Source of the DNA: Corbicula japonica
Lineage: Eukaryota; Mollusca; Bivalvia; Venerida; Cyrenidae
Length of the DNA: 64,000 nucleotides
Direction of reading: 5' to 3'
Assembly: GCA_038501625.1 (NCBI GenBank)
Contig: JAZAYU010000007.1
Location: 1,715,685 to 1,779,684, forward strand
The notes beneath the pieces were generated by a model. That model searched no databases, was not told where the DNA came from, and was given only the letters and a program-made list of their open reading frames with translations. Each line of letters starts with the position of its first letter. Position 1 is the first letter of the stretch. A program made the position numbers and the translations under genes. Shown piece after piece: positions 33,831 to 47,300 of this stretch.

Positions 33831-35807
33831 TGATTTTCCTTACAACTCTAAAGAGAAAATTGCAATTCTTTTAAGAATTTCGTTCAACCGTACGTTTTTG
33901 TTTCATTTTGCAGTCTCTTTTTTCTATCAAATCATAATTTCTCAGTGAAATACAATCAATAATCTCAGTGCGACATTTTGTAAAAAATGCCGAATTTAAA
34001 ATTAACTTGTCCATCACAAGACTGACAAGTTATCGATGGCCTACTACGTAACACGTATTATTTACCTAATACATGTTCATAATGTAAGATACAAATTATC
34101 AATATGACCTCAATTTTAAAATTTATTAACATGATGCAAAATTCTACTTCCTTCATCAGGACTAAACAAGCAAAGCGAACAAACGCTGTGTTACCCATTG
34201 GTTTCATGTACTGATAAGTTGACATCTAAAATGAATTGTGTATATGTTAAAAGGGTTGATCCTTAATTGAACTTTTTGACAAATACTCATTACCGACCAG
34301 ATTTAAGGGGAAAAATCTAACAAGTTCAGACGAATTCGGACGCAAACACAAGTTAAGAACAATCCTTTAATTACATTAACTACAAAGCACACTCAAAAAC
34401 AAAATAGAAATTATATTTTAAAGCTGCCTTTTCACAGTTCAGCGCTAAAAACCTCATTGTCTCAGAAGAAGTTAATATTTACTGTAAGTACTAATATGTA
34501 ATACCTATAAATGACTGAACAATAACGAACTTCGTTGAAATTTTGGACCTGTAATGAGTGAATTTTTCTGTGGCTTTAAATTATATTCACTCATAATTAT
34601 ATTGATCGTGTACGAATATTACATTTCATTTATTTTTATACATGTATTACACAGTTTAAATTATAAATTTTGATATTTGAAAACAACATATATTTTCGTC
34701 CTGATACTTGACCAGACGCTTGAAATCAAAACCATGAAATGTATACATGTATTATAAAAATGGCATTAGAAACGCACGATCTTTATATATGTCGTGTTAT
34801 TTTCTACATTTTCTAAAGAAATTAAATATGTGTATATTTAGCCCATATAAATATTATATAATGTATCTTTAGCACATATATATCAATTTCAATCATTTTT
34901 TAAATTAAATAAAAACTGTGATCAAACGTGTCAATGAAATATCATTTTACATGGATTAAATTCGTACTTCTCATCTTATTCACGTTAGTTATGAGCACAG
35001 GGTTGATTTCATTTGTTGGTGATTATTTAAACATATATTTTAAAAGGTGTTAATTTTTTCATGTTTGGCAAAGAATTACCATGAATCTGTGTGAAACATA
35101 TTTTAAAAAATAATTGTAACACTATAAATACCTTTACTGTTGAACGACTTCCATTTTTTTCAAAATTTGAATTTTAACTCAACAATGGTGTTATATTGCC
35201 GACAAAAACTTGTTAGAAAATATTTAGTTGAGTCCATCTTGTAAAATGACATCAAATGAATGATATCAACTTGGGAATTAGAATTTGTATTTATAAGTTC
35301 ATGGTTTCCTGACTATTAATTACTATTTTATTACTAAGATTACCAAACAGTTTAAAATTTGGCGTTTAGAGATAAATAACATATTATATTAACAAACATT
35401 TTTTTTGGGGGGGGGGGGGGGGGCAGGAGGAGGGGGCGGTCTGGGGAGTGGGGCGGATTTCATATTTAATTAAATTTAACATACCGTTCGTTCTTGATTA
35501 AACCTGTAATCAACTGATAGATTCCGATGGTCTCAGGCAGGTATTTTTCCGTCTTAAAATCATATTTAAAGAATAGAATCTAGTTATATTAGTTTTCAAT
35601 TAGTTTTCCCTGATAAATAATAAGTCCTATTTGGAATTTCCAAACGTTTACTTTCGTTTTAAACTTCTTTCTGTTTAATCCGTTAATACATTGGGGAATT
35701 CCCATTTTGTAGTAGTCAAATCAGGCCTAGGATGAATATCAACTATTAGATCAGTAGATCCGAAATGGCGACGCGTATAATTTAAATGCGACGAGAAACT
35801 GACTTAC

Positions 35808-35900
35808 TATTTCGAAGCACATTGTATCAATATGAACATAGTTTCGTGAGAAATTTTAGAATATCAGATTTCACATACAGTACTTGAAGCAAGTGACTGT
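35808..35900 (-). promoter_or_regulatory. Candidate 5' non-coding exon and promoter area of gene A
   Basis: The gene A start codon at 33830 is preceded, reading the minus strand, by a pyrimidine-rich tract ending in AG, so a 5' UTR intron is likely. About 2 kb upstream a strong consensus donor (GTAAGTCA) sits at 35807-35800, which would end a non-coding exon beginning somewhere near 35900. The exon start and promoter were not located, and other donors (for example near 35130) are possible. Confidence 0.25.
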
Positions 35901-36860
35901 GATACGAAAAGTGAGATTCAGCTTTTTTCTCTGGAAGTAGTGCTTTCTTTAAACTGAATTGTATACATGCTAGTTATATTTTAAATCAGTTTATGCGTTT
36001 ATCGGCATGAATTTGTTTGATATAAGCTTGTTGCTATCGGGTAGTACATACTTTATTTATGAACGCAATACAATAATATCAATTTAGTTCTTCTGAATTA
36101 TAATAAATTATTATACAACACACATTTCAAGAGACGTTTTAACGCTACGGAAAAGCTCACGGATCAGTCTCTTAGAATAAGTTTTTTGAAAATTCGGTCA
36201 AAAAATAATGATATTTCTTGTTTGCATCCTTACTACATATAAAAACGGGAAGGAATTGCGCACAACCGTTACTGCTGGTGAAGCGAGATAAAGGTGCTGC
36301 GAAATTCCGGTGACGGTACTGTCAACGTTTATTTTGATCTGGAAAGGTAGTCAGCTTTAACTCAAAGTTCAATCATTTCTTCGGAAAACGGGTAATGCCA
36401 TTTGGGTTGATTGAAGTATTCGGGTTTCACACTTTTAAACAACCCAGCTGTTTTCCATATCCTGATGAATGCGATAAAGTTTCGATTTAACCTTTAACGT
36501 ATTCTTTAAACTTTAAAGTGTTAAAGTAAAATGGTGCTTTAATGCGAAAATATTATTACAATTCGCATTGCTAAAATTGTATAGATCAGCAATTACATAT
36601 TTTAGGTACCAGTTGTTTTTGGTATTTGCAAATGTTTTTTTCTTTTGTTTTAGTATTTGCTTGGTATTTAGAACATGAATTAGACTTAACTGAGCGTGCA
36701 AACATTAATACATACTTAGATTAATACATTTCTTAACTAAAATCAAGGTAGCAATAAGTTTTTTCCTCAAAATTCAGTTTTGAAATTTTAGCCAGTTTTC
36801 GCCATTTGCAATTTTTGTCTCCTCTTAAATCATTTAACTTCATACAGTGGAAATTCTTTT

Positions 36861-36960
36861 ATCCGGGGACCATACGCCGATGGACATGGAATGGTATTAT
36901 CTGAAAATACCGCATTGAAGGTTCCATTTTTACCGCCATTTGCATATCATCTTTAAATTG
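36861..36960. repeat. Small MITE copy (GGGACCATACGCC family)
   Basis: GGGGACCATACGCCGATGGA, CATGGAATGGTATTA and CCGCATTGAAGGTTCCAT. An inverted-orientation relative occurs at 56870-56965. Confidence 0.65.
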
Positions 36961-36989
36961 ATCTAAATTGTACTGTTTACTTGGGTAAA

Positions 36990-37118
36990 TACTGAGTTGC
37001 GCTCATCCAGGAGTTAGGCGGCATGGGAAGTAATATATATTTTCACTGCCAATGAACATGCTCAATAAAACCGAGCCTGCAATAATTTCATATTCGGCGG
37101 TTCCATTTTCATCTATCT
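36990..37118 (+). repeat. GGCGGCGTGGGC-family dispersed repeat (intergenic)
   Basis: GAGTTGCGCTCATCCAGGAG, GGCGGCATGGGAAGTAATAT, ACCGAGCCTGCAATAATTTC. Confidence 0.8.
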
Positions 37119-37234
37119 CAACACAACAGAATGAGAAGACATAAACTTATGATACAATCAGTTTCAAAATTCAGACACAAACGAAAAGAGAATGTGAAGG
37201 ACTTTAAATCCCCAAATGCAAATCATTGCCACAA

Positions 37235-37370
37235 ATTCTAGGGTGCACCAACCTCACACTCTCATATAAACAACAATGTGCAGGTTGCCATGGTGAATCA
37301 ACGCCAACTTTACCCCACCCTACTGCTAGATAATGTTGCATGTAAAATCATGAAAACAAAACAAAAACCG
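37235..37370 (-). repeat. Dispersed repeat family 2, fragment
   Basis: TTCTAGGGTGCACCAACCTC, CAACGCCAACTTTACCCCAC, TAATGTTGCATGTAAAATCA. Confidence 0.65.
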
Positions 37371-37877
37371 TTGCTTACAGCGCCGTCAAGTAAAATGATT
37401 AGATACCCGGTCGATCCGAATACTGGTAAAATGACGAGGCGCAAGTAACAATCATGGCTAATAGAGTATATAGAATAACAATCAATGAAGGAAAGTTGGG
37501 AAGTTATTTAAAAAATTATTAAAACACGCTGCATCTTGAAAATATCAAGATTTTTATTGAAAAGTAATAAAACAACCTAAATGTTAATTACGAACACTTT
37601 ATTTCATTTATTTTTGGACAATCAGAACAGTAAAATCAAAACCAAAAACCGCTGTTGCCAAGTAAATGCATAAATAGATCTGTAACAACTTCTTGGTTAT
37701 CAATATATGTATAACAACTTATAATAGCACAACACTTGAGCACTTTGTGCTTAAAAGCGCAATACTTGATAAATCAACTACGATACCATGATAATCAAAA
37801 CAACACAGCAAATATAGTAATAACAAACAAATTGCTATGTTCTCTATACGATAACACGTAATTAAATTGTTCTCAAT

Positions 37878-38290
37878 ATTAGGCCAAACTTAAAATATTT
37901 TTGTTTCCCCATCCCGACCCAAGCAGATAGAGTATGGGTAGGTAGGTCGGTCAAATACTTTTTTATTCTTTTCCAGAATTATGGTTTACGCATAGAAATT
38001 CTAGGAATAACTGTAAGGAGAACACCAACACTCTTAAATACTAAGTTTACATGTACAAAAGATGAATGCCCTGCTGTAAAATGATCACTCCCTACTGTTC
38101 TAATACTTACTTGCGAAGGGTTTGGTATACAAACTTAGTCGACAAAGATGCACTTTTGTTTCAGGTTTTTTTTTTGTAACAAATAAGAAAAAAATATGAT
38201 TTTGGTTTTGGCGATAAAATTTTTCGAATCGCGCCAATTTTTTCGGGTCGGTCGTGGATGGGGAACAAACAATATTTTATTTTAGGCCTT
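37878..38290. mobile_element. Non-autonomous TIR element (~410 bp)
   Basis: The left end TAGGCCAAACTTAAAATATT then TTTGTTTCCCCATCCCGACC is inverted at the right end (GGTCGGTCGTGGATGGGGAA, then AATATTTTATTTTAGGCC). No ORF. Intergenic between the two PARP14-like genes. Confidence 0.75.
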
Positions 38291-38695
38291 AGTAGGATTT
38301 ATTAAAAATTCTGACGGGTTAAGGGTGATAGAAGAATTGATCAAGTTTGCAAAAACAAATAAATCAGGAAAAGAAGTTCGTCATTGTGAATATCATCAAC
38401 TAACCCTTGAGTTTACAGCAGCATTGACATAACAGATAGCTATATAAAACTCAATAATCAAATTAAGCTTAGCTTGTCTATATCAATGTGACTAACATCG
38501 GTTTTTAATGGTAGTATATATAATTTATAATGGTAGTTTTCATGCTATCATGATAAATTCTTATAGACACAAAGCATATATCTACATACTATATTTTATA
38601 ATATATTTTTGCTCTTGATACAAAAGTTCAAACATTTGTTTTTCAAAATGAAACGATTTGCGTAAAGCACAAACCCAAAACAGCCTTGGTCATTT

Positions 38696-41359
38696 TCATT
38701 TGAATGAAATAAGATAATCTGGATACGCCTGTGTGTCATTAAATATCACAATTTCTTGAGTATTATTCATATTGTCCACAACACTGTCATACTTGGCATT
38801 GGGTCCTCCAGATGGCTTTGGTGGGCCTGTTCTGATTCCTGCTTGCGCTAAACAGAACTCTCCAGTTAAAACTCGACATCGAAACAGTCTACGTACTCCT
38901 GTAGGGTCGGGACGTGCATAGCCTCGTGAAACGCTGGCATGGGGCGAGAAATAAACACCAACGCCATAATTTGCACCTGAAAGAAATTTTTTATGAATTT
39001 ATGTAACATATCAAACTGCATCCATCTAAATAATGCTACAGTCATATTAAATGTTCGAAGCAGAGGCTTTCATATTCGAAATGATTTGACATTAAGGTCT
39101 AATAAAATAGTTGTGTAATTCGATAGTAATGAGATGGAATAATAATAACGTAATAATCTGTGCGCAGCAAGGACTTTTTATATACGATAAAAAGTCAGTA
39201 TGTAAAATGAGTCTGTGCTATTAGTCGAATTATTGAGACTAGTGATGGAATATATGCAATTCTAGTTACAGCGATCGCGAGTAGCGTGAAAAAAATGTAG
39301 GTTAGCGACAAACAATTGCTCAGCATAGCTCGGTAAGATTCATCAATATATTTGAAATATTTGGGTACTGGAAGTTGAGAAATATTTGTTCATGTATTTC
39401 AAACTTGAAACTTGAGTATCATTATTCAATCACAGCAGCAGTGTTTTTGTTTGTGTAGCGCCTGGAAATATTTCGATTCCATGTTGTCTTGGTCCCTTTT
39501 AATCATCAAGCCTATAAAAAATCCACTCGACATTAAAATCTGCTTAAATATGTGCTGTGCGGAGATGGAGTAGGGTAGGGGTGGCGAGAGTATGAATGCG
39601 TTCAGGGTTTGTCTGAGGCATTTCCAATACGAAGGAACCCCCATGAACCATAGCTCATATTTTTACCATTCGGTAATGTTATGTGATTATACAACCCAAC
39701 CAAGAATTCAAAAATAAAAATGATTTTATCATCTCAACTCCAGTACCCCATATACTGTCAAACCTGTCTTCAGCAGCCACCCAAGGGAGTCACAAAAATT
39801 GGCTGCTCTACACAGGTGGCTGTTAAAGGCAGTTTAAAATGATAACAAAATATCAGTTTAGGACATGTTCAAACTGGCTGTTTAATACAGGTGGTTGCTA
39901 TTCGCAGGTGGCTGCTTAGGCAGGTTTGACTTTATTCCTTTTCAGCAGAACAGGTTGACCCAAGACAACAATAAATCAAGGCATCGTGAGCGTTGTACGT
40001 TCAAGTAGGCAGTGGTATGTTAACTGATAAAGCGAGAAGTATTATCGCGGTTTTCTATTTTCAACAGCAAAAGAGATGAAATAGATGAAATGTCAAAAAT
40101 AAATAAGAAGAATGAATCGTCTTATTGCTTTAATCCAGTTTTTCCTAAACGTAAAATTTCATTGTAAAACGTCCGTATGAATGATGCTTTTGGTTATACA
40201 CAGATAAACTTACTGTTAGAGTAACTTCTATCAAATCCGTGAACTTTAATATTCTCAATTCCAGCATTACTAGATCCGTGCCAGAGAATGCTTTCATTCT
40301 TTATGTTTGGAGGGTTCTTTTGTTCCATAAGACGTTTCAGAGCTTGATACTGTTGCCAAAGAGTTCTGTTCTGGATTCGCTCAATCTACAAATAATACAA
40401 ATAAAGTATTTAGAAAGACAATGCCACCAGAAATTTTGAAATAATAAATGAATTAGGCGTGTTTTCAAAACCTGCAGCTGCTTTCATACCCTCTTTTAAA
40501 GTTCACCTTTAATGTTGTTCCTTTTTTTTCTTGCTTCTGGTAAGTTACTTGTTCCGCATTGAATGTTCCGTTATCGACGATCGCATTTATGCCCAAACAA
40601 CATGGGATGGAAAAATGTTTACCTGTTTACTAAAAATTTCATTGAAGGCAACCTATACAATATAGGTACATTTTTTAAACCTAGATATCGGTACCATCGT
40701 GTTTTTTGCTGGTTTAAACTAATGTGCTTTGGTCTCAGTAAAGTCAAGGAGTACCTACTTATTTCGCTTAACAGTACTGTCATTTGCTTCATATGTTTGC
40801 AATTGTGTGCGTTGTTGCATGAAACATTGTCAAGTAGTGGGTGGTTTGACGTTAATTCGCAAAGGCATAATGTACTTGTTTGTTTATATGAGAACCGGTA
40901 GGTAAATGTTATGTGCATCCTTGAACCTGGGTGCAAACCGGCAGATGTGCGATTGTTTTTTTTTTCAATGTCTAACCTCTCATGTTCCCATTGTTTATTG
41001 TTTGTGGTGTCTCTTTTGGCAAATAATCATATTTTAAACACATGCTCTCATCACCTGTCTACTTTTTTGCTGTTTGACAAGTGTGTGTGTTTCCTTAATG
41101 TGGCTATTTCTGTTTTTATTATTCCACTTTTTTTAAATATACTCGTACACCAGTTTTAACAATTCATGAGGAAAAATAGATTAAGATGCGTCATCCTATG
41201 ACAATGTACAGGGTACCTTCACAACGGTTACACCTCCACCGGCAGCATTAACAAACGATCTCGCCGTATCTTGGTACTCTTTATCAGTGGCTTTAAGTGC
41301 AACAACTGTCAGATTTCCCTTAAAATCTGTCCAGTGAGATGGTATATCCTGTGTCTCTG
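38696..41359 (-). CDS. PARP14-like: Gene B ART/PARP catalytic exons (H-Y-E)
   Basis: Exons 41359-41217 (143 bp), 40385-40214 (172 bp) and 38976-38696 (281 bp) match gene A in length and phase. They carry IPSHWTD, LWHGS with the NAD-binding His, GVYFSPHAS with the catalytic Tyr, and TQEIVIFNDTQAYP with Glu at the third triad position. The end is YLISFK followed by TGA at 38696. The last exon is very close to that of gene A, even in the first bases after the stop, which suggests strong constraint or gene conversion at the 3' end. Confidence 0.92.
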
Positions 41360-44300
41360 CTGCAAATTTTACAATAAAACATTTTAAATTAAGTTTTGTC
41401 TTCGATATAGAAACTCCAAAACTTTTAAGAGGTCATTTAATATGTGTTAATATCTACAATTACTCTAATTTTCTTTATTACAAAATTCAAATAAATTAGA
41501 AAAATTAAAACAATTAAGAAAATATGTTACAGTAAGAGATTATAGTTTAGTTTTAAATGTTTAACAGCTTTTGTTAACAGCTATGATAAACACTTATTAA
41601 TTTCCAATCCTTTGAATAAAAATAATAATTTAAAATTGTTTTTTCTTTTGTTTGAAAGTTCAACTGTTATTTTTTTACATTTCAATGGCGAGCTAAAACA
41701 CTGGCGAAATTTAACCTTATACATTGTGCAAGTTTACCTTTTAAATCCTTTCGGATCACTTCGATAGTTTCGTTTGGCTTGTTGTCTGGAAATTCAACCA
41801 TTTTCGCAAAATTTATTGTATAAGCCACTTTCTTGTTATCTCTGAAAAAAGTACATTTGATATGAATTTTCACGAAAGTTCTCAAACATAGCTACTTTAT
41901 ATTCTTAGAAAAAAGTAAATGGATGTAATTATGGTAGGTGTCACAATGATTATACACAAAACATCTTTTGAAAACTAGTTCACGTTTGTCCGATAGCCCA
42001 ACTAATTTTGCGCAACAAGGGCTTTTCTATATATGCAATGGTCGCCCTTCGCGGACAGACAACTTTAAAAGGTCAGTAGGATAATGAGTCAATTCTTGCA
42101 GTCGAGTAAGTGCCTTTCAGTTACAATAGTAATACTGTGTCACAACACTGTGCTAGCCTGAATAATAATAAAGAAACATACTAAAAACAATAACGGTTTG
42201 AATAAATGTTACTGATTTAACATAATATAAAAACAAAGTAAAGGATTGCCTGAATGTAACCGAAGATTTCCTTGCTTCCAGTGCGTTCTCTATTTTTAAA
42301 TTTACCGTCTTCTCGTAAGGAATCAGTTTTTCTTCGGTGCCGTTCGTATCTTTAAAATACCACTGCACTATGTTGCTCATCAGTTCTGCATTGCTCATGT
42401 GTTTTTCATGTACTAGTGCCTCCCTCATTATTCTGCAGAATAAAATTAATTAAATAAACTTATTGGTTACAATAAGATAATTTTTTTTTTTGCATTTTTA
42501 TGTTTCTATTTGATGAGGCTGTATTTTCAATGAAAGGCTTTCCTGATCTTTCAAAAACAAAAAAAAACAATAATCTCATATCTTTGATTTTGTCGTTATA
42601 ACATCACAATATTGATATCGCTGCAATATCGGGATAGTATAAATCTCTTTGCATTACAATCCCGAGGACAATAAGAACAAAAATAACGGAATTTTCTGTT
42701 GTACTACATTTTTTTGTGCTCATTACAAACCGCACTGAATACCTGTGTATCTCGTCTGTTGCTGCCTGTACGTTCACGACAAAACCGCGCATTCTCAATG
42801 TCCCTTTATGTTTGTCAAGAACTATTTGAACGTCCATCTTGGATTGTAATTCCTTTAACTGTTTGTCCTAATAATAAATATCAAACATTTACATTTAGAC
42901 ATCTCATTTCAATCAATATAAAACAATAAAGTTTTGATTGTGTAGTATTTTGAAAATTGTAATTCGCCTTTTCAATATGTAAATTGCAATAATTTTAGTA
43001 TTAATTATGTAATTTCAGGTTAAAATTTATAAATGAAAAATTGACAGCGATAGACATTCGGTCAAAAACATTCCCAAAATTACATTTTTAAATAATAAAA
43101 ATAACAAGTGTGCAAGGAAAGTTCATGTCGGCAACATGTATTACTTTTGTTTCTCAACAACTGGAGTCGGTTCCACTAATCCTTTCACTTGGATCGTCCA
43201 GCATGTTTCATAAATAATTGGGCATTTTTCCCGACTGAAAATTACTATGCATATTATAACATTATATAAAGTGTTTAAATCAGTCTCAACACAAGTTACC
43301 AGCGCCAAGTTTGGTGATGATAGCCTAAACAATACCAGCGCCAAGTTTGGTGATGATAGCCTAAACTATACCAGCGCCAAGTTTGGTGATGATATCCTAA
43401 ACTTTACCAGCGTCAATTTGGTGATGATAGCCTAAACTATACCAGCGCCAAGTTTGGTGATGATATCCTAATCTATACCTGCGCCAATTTGGTGATGATA
43501 GCCTAAACTATACGAGCGCCAAGTTTGGTGATGATAGCCTAAACTATACCTGCGTCAAGTTTGGTGATGATAGCCTAAACTATACCTGCGTCAAGTTTGG
43601 TGATGATAGCCTAGACTATACCAGCGCCAAGTTTGGTGATGATAGCATAAACTATACCTGCGCCAAGGTTGGTGATGTTAGCATAAACTATTCTCGAGTC
43701 TTCGTATAGAGAAAGATTCTGTTATGTTTAGGAACAGTGAAATTGACATAAATACCACTAGTCTCAAATATAAAGCAAAATACCTACACACCAAGTTTGG
43801 TCAAAATAGTTCTCAAGGATTCAGAAAAGTTGTGGACGCACAGACGAACGGACAAAGGAAGAATACAAGTATTCTATTCCCTTCTTCCCCAAGGTAAAGA
43901 TAAATAACTTTTAGTAAGACTGTCTATGCTCTTTCTTTGTTTTATGTAAGTTACGACAATCTTGCATGCAATCTTCGTATTAAAATGTTAGTATGTTCCG
44001 TAATCAGACCTGATTCACAGAAGATGAATTCGTGTGTTCTGCAGTAGTATGCAATTTCTTTACAGTTCCATCTGTATATTTGTAGCATTTTTTTCAGAAT
44101 TTGTTTGAAAATGTTTAAGCTATCATCACCCTCTGTGTCAATATGTGGCAAAATTTTCAGAATTTGGATATGTCTTTTTAATAAAACTTTATTTCTTTGA
44201 TAAAAAAAAATAAAGAAGTTTTAATAGTTACATAAAATCTGTTAAAATGTCTTAAGGTGTCGTCTCTAAACTCTTTTTTATCGAAGCACCTTTCGATTCT

Positions 44301-47300
44301 GGAGATTGCTGTATTGATAGTCTTTTCTTCTCGGGCAACAATAATATATGTCACGCCATGACCTGGTTTATCGTCATCATCGCTCGTAGAGCTATCAGAG
44401 CCTATATAAAACAGTCCAAATATGAAAAATAATGTCTAAACATCAGTTAAACCCTAATAAAGATCCCCCCTGAAATTAAGACCACCTCGATAACTAGACC
44501 ACCTGGATAACTAGACCACCTCGATAACTAGACCACCTGGATAACTAGACCACCTCGATAACTAGACCACCTGGATAACTAGACCACCTCGATAACTAGA
44601 CCACCTCGATAACTAGACCACCTCGATAACTAGACCACCTGGATAACAAGATCACTATTTTAATATCACTTTCAACTGCTTGCACCACTTTATACCCCAA
44701 AATCACACCACTGTTAAGACAACTTTTTTCAGCCCAGAGTTGGTCTTAATAGAACGGTTTCGTTGTAATCTATACGCAATTAATACGTCCTCTAGATTCA
44801 TTTGCTTCATGTTAAACCTATGATAAACAATCGGAACGCGTGAAAGTCTTACTCGACAATCGATTAAACGTTAATCTCAAAATTCAAAATTAATTGAGAA
44901 TATCTTCTGTGCAGTCGGCAATCTTGCAGCTCCGCTAAGCTTCTAGGTGATATTCATGATTTCAAATTATATTTTGGTTTTATACAGAGAACTAGTGTTT
45001 AAGTGACAGCTCCATAACAAGTAAAACCTGTACAAAACATGAAGGTACAGAATACAAATGTTAAGAGGCTAAAGCTCTCGGGCCAATATTGCTCTTCCGG
45101 GCCGACATCACCTCCCGGCCATTGAACACCGGTTAATAATCTCTTAGTATTGTAAGAAATATATGTTGATCCGTACACAGCAGGAAAGAAGATGTTTGAT
45201 TCACCTACCGGGTCGTGCAATACGATATTCCCAGCTGTGTACTCGTCTACATATCTCCGTTATTGTACAAAGTACTCTTTTTTCCTACTAAATTTCTGCG
45301 TAAAATATGAAAACTTACACATTACATTGCTTTTCTTGAGTAGCATTTTTGTAAAGAACTTGCGAGCTGTATAACATACCTCTTCTGTTTGACTCAAAGC
45401 GTGATGCAACTTGTTCAAAATCTCCCACCATTTCATTTTGGAAAATAACGATCCTAATCTCCTTTAAGAATTTTGGCGATGTTCTTTCAAAGTCCACTAT
45501 GCTTTGCAACATAACTTTTGCCATTTCTTTAGGCTTGCTTCTTCCGCCTATATTTAAATAGAGCACATATTTAATATGACGTTTCAATTTTGGTCATCGC
45601 CCAATATTTTTTATTATTTTGATAGAAACTCTTCTTGTACCGATATTTAAAGAAAACGAAATGAATATTTCATCTAAAAAAAGATACATGTCAAGAACGC
45701 CATGTCCATAAATCACTTAATAAAAGAATGCAAACAAGAGCTGTCAGAGGAGACAGCGTGCTCGACTATTCGAATCATTTGAAACAAATAGAATTTGAAG
45801 ATTAAAACAATAAGAGCTATGACCATACATTCATGTGCAATCAGGAAAAATATTAACACATGAATGGTAAGGGAGAAATTCATTTCAAACAGAAATAATT
45901 CCTAATGTACCATAAATATTAAACTGAATAGGAGAATAACTATGAAATATTTCTGGATTTGTTAGAAAACTTGTTAGTAATTTTTTATTAGAGACATTTA
46001 CTTTTAGTTCAATATCAATCACTTCAGTAATGTTACAGAAAAAGAACTGAAATTAAAATATAATGGAAGTTTGAAGTTGATACCTTAAGTATTTGCAAAG
46101 TTATCGATGAAGTGCACTTAAGAGAAAGTGAAAGAGGAACATTGGAAAAAGGGGCATAAGTTGCAAAGTAATTGTATTACAGTTATGGTGAAAAAAACAA
46201 CAAAGTTTCAATGAAATATCAAAGAGTCGAGGTAAAAACTAAATGCAAAAGGGGCATAACTTACAGAAATATTTCCAATAGAGTTATGGATCTTGTTGAT
46301 AATGAATTAGAAACTGATGGCAAACATATATTCCAAGTTTCAAAATTATGGGACAATTGCATAAGTGAACAAGGGGCATAACTTGAAAAATATTGGTAGC
46401 AGTGTTATGGGTGTTGTTGATAATGATCTAGATTTTAATGGTGAATATATTTTCCAGGTTTCAAGGTGATAGCTCAAGTAGTTTTAAAGTTAAGGCCCAA
46501 GTGTATATTTTTCTTAACACAAAATTAAAAAAAGGGGGCATAATTTGAAAAATATTGGAAGCATGGTTATGGGTCTTGTTGTTTATGATGTAGATTTTGA
46601 TGGTGAAAATATATTTCAAGTTTCAAGGCAATATCTCAAATAGTTTTAAAGTTATGAGCAAAATGCATATTTTGCTTAACATAAAATATTAGAAAAAATG
46701 GGCATAACTTGAAATATATTGAAGCAGAGTTATGGGTCTTGTTGGTAATGATGTAGAATTTGATGGTGAATATATATTCCAAGTTTCAAATTGATATCTC
46801 AAGTAGTTTATAAGATATGGACCAAAGTGCATATTTTCCTTAACGCAAAATGTAAGTGAAATAGAGGCATAACTTGAAAAATATCTGTTGCAGAGTTATG
46901 GGTATTGTTGGTAATGATGTAGAATTTGATGGTGAATATATATTCCAAGTTTCAAGTTGATATCATAAGTAGTTTTCAAGTTATGGACAAAAGTGCATAT
47001 TTTGTTTAACGGACGCCGACGCCGACGCAGACGCCGACACCGGGGCGAGTAGGATAGCTCCCCTATTCTTCGAATAGTCGAGCTAAAAATTACACTTGTG
47101 AAATATTTAACATCGCAATGCTTCAATAAATTTATAAATAACAATTGTGCCATTATTTTTAAACGTTTTGATTTAAACTTTCGTCGGTGGAAAAAGTGCG
47201 TGTAAACTTAATGATTTCGTTAGTATACGCATAATTTCGTGCAATAGAAAATGGCCAATGACATATAATATCTGATATAATATATAATATCAGAATAAAG

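Larger units (their letters stand above)
33850..38690. other. Intergenic region between gene A start and gene B end
   Basis: No protein-coding exon recognised. It contains AT-rich unique sequence, a G homopolymer at about 35405-35422, a partial copy (36400-36480) of the foldback element found at 3492, a small MITE (36861-36960), copies of two dispersed families (36990-37118 and 37235-37370), and a TIR element (37878-38290). It must include the gene A promoter and the gene B polyadenylation region. Confidence 0.6.

Noticed and set aside
40563..41159. Overlapping open frames on both strands
   Set aside because: They coincide with a dispersed family 2 repeat in a gene B intron.
44999..45374. 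Two mirror-like open frames (FFPAVYGSTYISY and IFPAVYSSTYLRY)
   Set aside because: They arise from an imperfect inverted repeat inside an intron; not two genes.
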